Source of the DNA: Membranipora membranacea
Lineage: Eukaryota > Bryozoa > Gymnolaemata > Cheilostomatida > Membraniporidae
Direction of reading: 5' to 3'
DNA length: 64,000 nt
Assembly (NCBI GenBank): GCA_914767715.1
Contig: OU612074.1
Coordinates: forward strand, 6,029,501-6,093,500
Position 1 is the first letter of the stretch, and each line of letters begins with the position of its first letter. Position numbers and translations under genes: made by a program. Shown in pieces: positions 58,590-64,000 of the stretch. Below the pieces are notes generated by a model. That model did no database searches and was not told the origin of the DNA. It saw only the letters and a list, made by a program, of their open reading frames with translations.

Positions 58590-60565
58590 GGAAAACAAGA
58601 TTCCCTCTCCAAGTTGTGAGTTTAAAAATTAGAAGGTAATGATTTCAAAGGCAGGGTGAGGATTTCTTGACATCTCTAACTTTTTGTATGTTAGAACATC
58701 TTAGGGCAAGAATCTGGCTTTGCCACCTAAAACTTGCAATATGGCTCCTTTATCTATATAATCTAACTTAACACACTTCACTCGCAAAGCAACAGTTGCA
58801 TTGGCCCAACTTAAAAGATTGGATAATCATAAAACATATATGGTGTTAACCGAAAGCATACACTATACTTTGATATGATTTTTTTTTAAACCACAATGGG
58901 GTCACCTCGGTTACGCAGCAACTACTTTAAGAAGACCCATATCGCCTTCCGGAAATAAAAGTTTCTATGCAAATTACATTATAGTTTTGCATCCATCATC
59001 AAGTTTAACAAATTTAATATATCTATAGAAGAAATTTATCAACCGCAGTATGGATCAGACACATTAAGGTGAACCTCTTATTTAATTAAAATTTAAAGGT
59101 CCTCTCAGCAGCCATTTTCTTCCAAAACGAGCAAAATAATTTTAGCAAATATTATGGAATAATAGTAGTAGAGCAATAATGGTATTAAGAGATAGAGTTA
59201 GAAAGTTAATACATGGTTGTTTGTGTTTAGTATGTATCAATGTGCGTCACTGTTGTATAGTCAGGATACTGTGATACATGGAAATCTTATCAATTGGTGA
59301 TTACTTTTACACAGTGATCTTTTACACATCGGTACATTTTCAACCTGATCACAACCTACCCAGCAATGGTTAAACACAAGGTAAATCTTTACCCTCAAGT
59401 GATGCACACTCTGTGCCCAAAGTTACATATAAGGTCAATGTAATTCACTCTCAAAATTATTAAATATTAAATGATGGATGTATTGACATTGGGATGTTAC
59501 TCAATTTTGCAAGGTATAAAAAAAGAGTCAATCATCATCTCTATTCAACTCATCGTGATACCCTTTGCTGAGATCAAAAGTGTAAGCAATGAATTGTATA
59601 ACGCCAGTTTCGACCTTTTAATTAAACATAGGCTGATAAAGCTTTAAGGCTTAGGGCTTTGCGCAATATTACAAAAATATTGTATACTCCTTGCAAAATT
59701 ATAGAAACAAAATTAAGATCGAAGTACTGGTTGCCGAGAAATTTGCATGTATAAACTCAATTATTGCGCAAGTGCACAAGATCACCGTTTATCTGAGTTT
59801 TTTATTCTTAGTTGTAACTGCTGGATTGCTCCATCGATATCATGATTTGATTTTGTCTCACAGGTATTCCTATTCATTATTTTTTAATTTGTGATAAATT
59901 TTATGGACTTTATCAAGGTCAATCCCATCTCTGTCTGGCTGCCTGTAAGGGATTGGCCTCCATAGTTTCAGTTATGTCGCTATAGCTGCATTTAATTTAT
60001 CTTAGCCAGTTGCTCTATCATCACCAATCAATCATAATCGAATGACCGAAATGCCATTACAATATTCACATGTAAAGACGATTATTGGAAAAGTGCACAA
60101 ATATGAGATCGAATCATCATGTATATCACACGGTTACACTTCCCGCAGGGGTGGCTGCTGACCAAACTAAATGGTATGCACATCGTCAAAATTGCTTATT
60201 TATAACACTGCTGTTATTCTTGGTATTATGTGACATGAAAGATACATATTGGATGGATAATTTTTTATGGATATCATTAGTAAACGCATTTTCATGCTAT
60301 GGCAGCCAATTTATGCTCAGTAGAAGTAAAGGTGTTCCGAAACCGATTACCTTAAAATGCAAATATTATGTGTGCCGAAGCTGTCTAATGAAGAGAAACA
60401 AATCTGGATTCATCTTACAGGTCTTTCAGTTAGAAACAGCGTTGCATTTAGTACCAAACTATCACCTCACTCAGAAATTTCTTTTTTTCTGGTAATATGT
60501 AGCTCAGACACCAGGCAGGTCTCCCTCACTCATCTAATAAAAATTAAATAGTCCCTGTTTATGAC
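58590..60565. other. Non-coding downstream of F; one repeat X copy
   Basis: Repeat X is at about 58590-58760. A 136-codon open frame at 60085-60495 is the longest unexplained one here. It has several Cys and aromatic residues but no leader of the family and no motif I know. I leave it as unassigned, probably chance or a transposon relic. Confidence 0.35.
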
Positions 60566-60568
60566 AAA

Positions 60569-60960
60569 ACAGAGGGTGGGCTGCCCCTAAAGAGGGACGC
60601 AAGTTGCCTGAAGTCCTCGTACTGAGAGTGTGATACATCCTAGTAAACTAGAACTCATCCTAGAGGTGAGGCCATGGTGGACCTCCTAATCGCGAGTGTG
60701 CAGCAAGCTGCCAGAAACTGAAACAGGCACTAATCAGCCATTGGCCATGACACTGGATAGTGATTCAGGCAGTTTTTTGTCTTGAAGGTAATGTAGGTTA
60801 GGCCAAAGTACTGTTGCGAAAAAATAATTTCCAGCGGAAATGTATAATACTTTATAGATGGAGTGACCATTTGGTTTGGTGCCAAGGCCAGATTCTCGTG
60901 CTACTTGAGATGTCAAGTAAGAGCTGGCAAGAAATCCCCACTATGCCTTCCTAGTTGAAA
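60569..60960 (-). repeat. Composite repeat: inverse of 30235-30405 joined to repeat X
   Basis: 60569-60745 is the inverse of the inner part of the MITE-like element at 30156-30692 (GGGCTGCCCCTAAAGAGGGA). It runs straight into a minus-strand repeat X copy with GGCCAAAGTACTGTTGCG. Confidence 0.6.
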
Positions 60961-60989
60961 GGAAAACTGCGGACCAGCGTTTTCAGCCA

Positions 60990-62760
60990 TGCCAGCCCGC
61001 TGAAGCTTACAGCTATAAATTGGAGATGAATCGGTAAAGTAAGCTGTTGTTTAGTTTTCTCTTTTATTACTTGGTGGTCGAGATTACATACTTACACCCA
61101 CTACATCATACAAACATCACTAAATAAATATGTACAAAAAAATTAAATCACCAAGTAGTGAAAGAGATGATGAGAAAGTATCTAACTTAACTAGGATTTG
61201 ATTTCAGGACTCTCACACTGAGATCAAACATGCTTACCTCTTAGCAGGACCGGGCGTTCTAAAGCTCAAAGATTTAAATTGGAGATGATAAAGTATGGTA
61301 AGCTGTTTTTTTTTATTGATTTCAAGTTTATATAACACATATAAGGGAAAATAAGTGTAAAAAATATAATAAGCACACCCTCGACTGGTTTTACTAAACA
61401 TATTTGATTGAAGACAGGACTGTGATTCAGCCATTTTTCCATTTTCTTTCAAAAACACATTTGAAAAAGTGATATTAGGCACTGGGTATTGAAGTACTGG
61501 TACTGAAGTTTTGTTGATAATAAAAGACAATAGTATGATGTTGAATAAAATGATAGATTATACTATGATATTATATATTATATTTGATCACAATGGGGTC
61601 ATGTATTGGTTACATTCTTCATTTCAAAATAAGATGTGTGTCATCTTCAAAAAATAAGAAATTTTAATCAAGCTTATCTGCTATAATGCAAAGTTCCTCA
61701 TTCTTTACCTGGGCATCCGAAACTAGGACTGACATTAAAAGCAAAATTTGTCCTTGGCAAACTTTCAAAGTATTTAAAGAGGACCAAAATACGGAGAACA
61801 CTCTTATGTAATGCTAGCATCTCTAGTCTTTTGCAAGTGTTTAGGATTATGACCTGCACTGCTATCAATGATTAAATTTTCATTCTAAAATTTTACCAGC
61901 GTCGGTAGTGTTTGAATGAAGGCTGATGTAATTTTCAGCAGAAAAGTATTAAATTAAATAGACACTTAGGACAATCTGATTTGGTACTTGGGAGATATTA
62001 CAAGTTTTTGGTATCAAGGCCAGATTCTCGCCACAAGAGTCAGTAAACATACAGCAAACAAGGGGTGGCAAGATCCTGCCTTTAAAACCATAGCTTTTTA
62101 ACTTTTAAACTTCATAGTTGAAAAGGAAAGCCATTATATTCAGCTATTATATGCAAAGTTCCTTGTTGTTTACTTTCTTAACTTTGTCAACTTGTAGATA
62201 TCTGAGAATTGATTTGAGGCAGATACCACGTGGTAAGGATCTACATAATGAGAATTTGACTGCTTTTGGTTTCATTTAAACAATTCTTATCTCGTACTAA
62301 AGCTTTCAAATTAAGAATAACAAAACTGGATTCATCTTTGGGGTCTCATAATCATAAATAGTGTAGCTTTTTCTACCAAACCTTCACTTCACATAAAATC
62401 ATTGATTTTTGACAATTTGTAAGTAAGAAACAGAGCAGGTCTGGCTCACTCATCCAATAGCAATCAGATTGTAATTCAGGCAGTTTTTTGTCTTCAAGGT
62501 AATATAGGATTGACCAAATTACTGTTGCGGAAAACAAAACTCCATCAAAAACACATAAAGTTGTATATGGAGTGACAATCTGGTTTGTAACTGGGGAGAC
62601 ATTGCAAAATTTCAAGACCAGATTCTTGCCACCAAAGACCTCAACATACCACAAACAACTGGTGGCAACAGATCGCTAACCTGCCTTCCAAATTGTCACT
62701 TTCTAACTTTGAAACCTCCTACTTAAAAATAAAAGCTGTAGGTAGACATGCTCCATGATA
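60990..62760 (-). repeat. Inverted copy of the 49.1-51.0 kb repeat block
   Basis: Contains the tRNA-like head at 61188-61262 and repeat X copies at about 61870-62130 and 62440-62760, in reverse order and orientation to 49135-50985. About 550 bases at 61300-61870 are not clearly matched and hold no recognised gene. The block ends where gene G is cut off. Confidence 0.65.
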
Positions 62761-63269
62761 GATAATGGTCTTATCATTATCAAGTATTATGAGAGGAATT
62801 TGAGCGGAGATTGATTGATCGTTTCGGCCATTATCGTCATGTCCCCCGTTTCCGCCATTATCGCCATGTCCACTATTTCCATCTTTTCGGCCATTATCTC
62901 CATGTCCGCCATTTCCGTCATTGGGAGCAGGTGCGTATGCAGTAAGGCGAAGGCCTATTACATAAGAGCAGCAGGTTTCAGTTTGGGTTAATTGTTCAAG
63001 AACTATTCAGCTAATGACAAGTTTCGTAAAAAGGCGTGTATGTTACAGCATACCCCAGTACTCATGAGTTTATTTTTTAATATCAGATCAACATTTCTTT
63101 TTGGGTCGAATCTGGCAGTGAAAATATATTTGCAGGTTCCCACAACTTTGATATCCAACAGGATAAAATGTTGTTTTTCGCAAACGAAGCTGCAATTCAA
63201 GGAGGTTAAATAATACCCAAACTCACCAATAATGACAGCAAACACAGCTAAGGTGGTGAAATTATTCAT
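62719..63269 (-). pseudogene. Gene G: E/F-like gene truncated by a repeat, chimeric 92-residue frame
   Basis: The 5' half is intact: signal exon 63227-63269 (MNNFTTLAVFAVIIG) and a second coding exon from 62954 downward, reading LRLTAYAPAPNDGNGGHGDN, then NGGHDDNGRND. At about 62816 similarity to E and F stops. The frame runs on for about 32 codons of unrelated sequence (QSISAQIPLII...), ending at TAG 62719-62721 inside the repeat block. The Cys of LCLA in the leader is Arg (LRLTA) and the repeat is shortened to about two units. The conserved last exon (HYSYVS) is missing. Promoter and splice sites look usable, so a chimeric transcript is possible, but I treat the gene as a truncated relic. 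Its first intron shares sequence with that of gene F (57400-57540). Confidence 0.7.
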
Positions 63270-63525
63270 CTAAAATAAATATAAGAATCTTCTGATAATT
63301 TGACATGTCCATGTGATGGCAAGATATCAAAATATGTTGACTGTTCAAAGAAAAATTATTGAAAATCCCATCCAAAAGACCTCAAATGATCATGAATAAG
63401 TGAAACTGCTTTAAAATTGCAATTAACAAATTTGCTATTTTGTGATCATATTTTATACTTCATTTACAAACATTAATACTAAAATTATATATAAATTCAA
63501 ATTGTAACATAATTAAGCTACTCAC

Positions 63526-63700
63526 CTCGAATGTTGTAGTACTCAGGCAAGTTTTCAATTTTTTTGATTGGAGTTAGCCACACGACTGCCTTTTATAGTT
63601 TTCATGTCAAGAAAAATATCATTAATTATGCACAGTAATATTGCACACAACATGTGGGGGCTTCCACTTGTTCCGCTTTTATCAGGTACAAGGAATTTAA
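63526..63700 (-). promoter_or_regulatory. Promoter and 5' UTR exon of gene G
   Basis: TATAAAAG is at 63590-63597 (minus strand). The first exon ends ACAACATTCGAG at 63526 before GTGAGT. The ATTAATGA-type box is at 63618-63632 and the AAAAGCGGAACA / GCCCCCACATG box at about 63651-63692. Nearly the same as the gene E promoter. Confidence 0.8.
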
Positions 63701-64000
63701 AACAAGGAACACTAAAAGGTCAATTGACTTTTTGGTTGTTGCTATGACTAATGTGTAGGAGGAATTTGACTACTTGCAACATTTTTTATCCTTCTATGAT
63801 AGGAAAACAATGAAGTGGCATAAAACGACTGGTACCTTAATCCAGCTCACAAGAAAAAATGTTACCAATTATACATGTGTACAAGCTGTGCATGGGCATG
63901 TCAAATTTGCATTTAAGATAAATGGCAATGTAGGTTTCAAAGAAATACTGAATTATTTAAATATTTTAAAACCTCAAAATTTTAAGTGTTAATTGGTTTT
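63701..64000 (-). promoter_or_regulatory. Conserved far-upstream block of gene G
   Basis: Close copy of 53981-54300 upstream of gene E, including AAAACGACTGGTACCTTAAT and GGGCATGTCAAATTTGCATT. It continues past the window end. Confidence 0.7.

Overview
This is animal nuclear DNA: AT-rich, intron-rich and full of repeats, with GT-AG introns of roughly 150-420 bases, TATA boxes, AATAAA signals, tRNA-derived SINEs, DNA transposons and non-LTR retrotransposon fragments. Two genes carry paired thrombospondin type-1 (TSP1) domains. I cannot name the species; an invertebrate metazoan is most likely. Most open frames longer than 60 codons are chance frames, because the real genes are split into small exons that must be assembled from splice sites.

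1-18.8 kb: a head-to-tail segmental duplication (1-9282 and 11283-18766). Each copy carries one tiny gene (A1, A2) predicted to encode a secreted basic peptide of 42 residues. Copy 1 has gained a 2.4 kb inverted-repeat transposon whose empty site survives in copy 2. 18.8-27 kb: repeats only (SINEs, a 5'-truncated retrotransposon, one half of a dispersed inverted repeat pair).

27-63.6 kb: a family of secreted-protein genes. B (-, in-frame stop) and C (+) are head to head; D (+) follows C across a 4.4 kb fold-back element; 47.3 kb holds a promoter whose gene is gone; E (-) and F (+) are again head to head; G (-) is truncated by a dispersed repeat. The genes share a promoter block, a non-coding first exon and a signal-peptide exon split after the first base of a Gly codon. 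After it come interchangeable phase 1-1 exons: a Gly/Asn/Asp/His-rich repeat, a short Val/Ile-Pro exon, and TSP1 exons. Most end in a tiny final exon reading H-x-x-Y-x-S. E and F have only the Gly-rich part, C and D add the Val-Pro exon and two TSP1 domains, and B is intermediate.

The layout suggests a co-regulated set of secreted extracellular proteins (matrix, mucus, adhesive or defence; the sequence does not decide) that diversified by exon gain and loss behind a constant leader. Exon models rest on splice consensus, phase agreement and comparison among paralogs in this window, not on transcripts.
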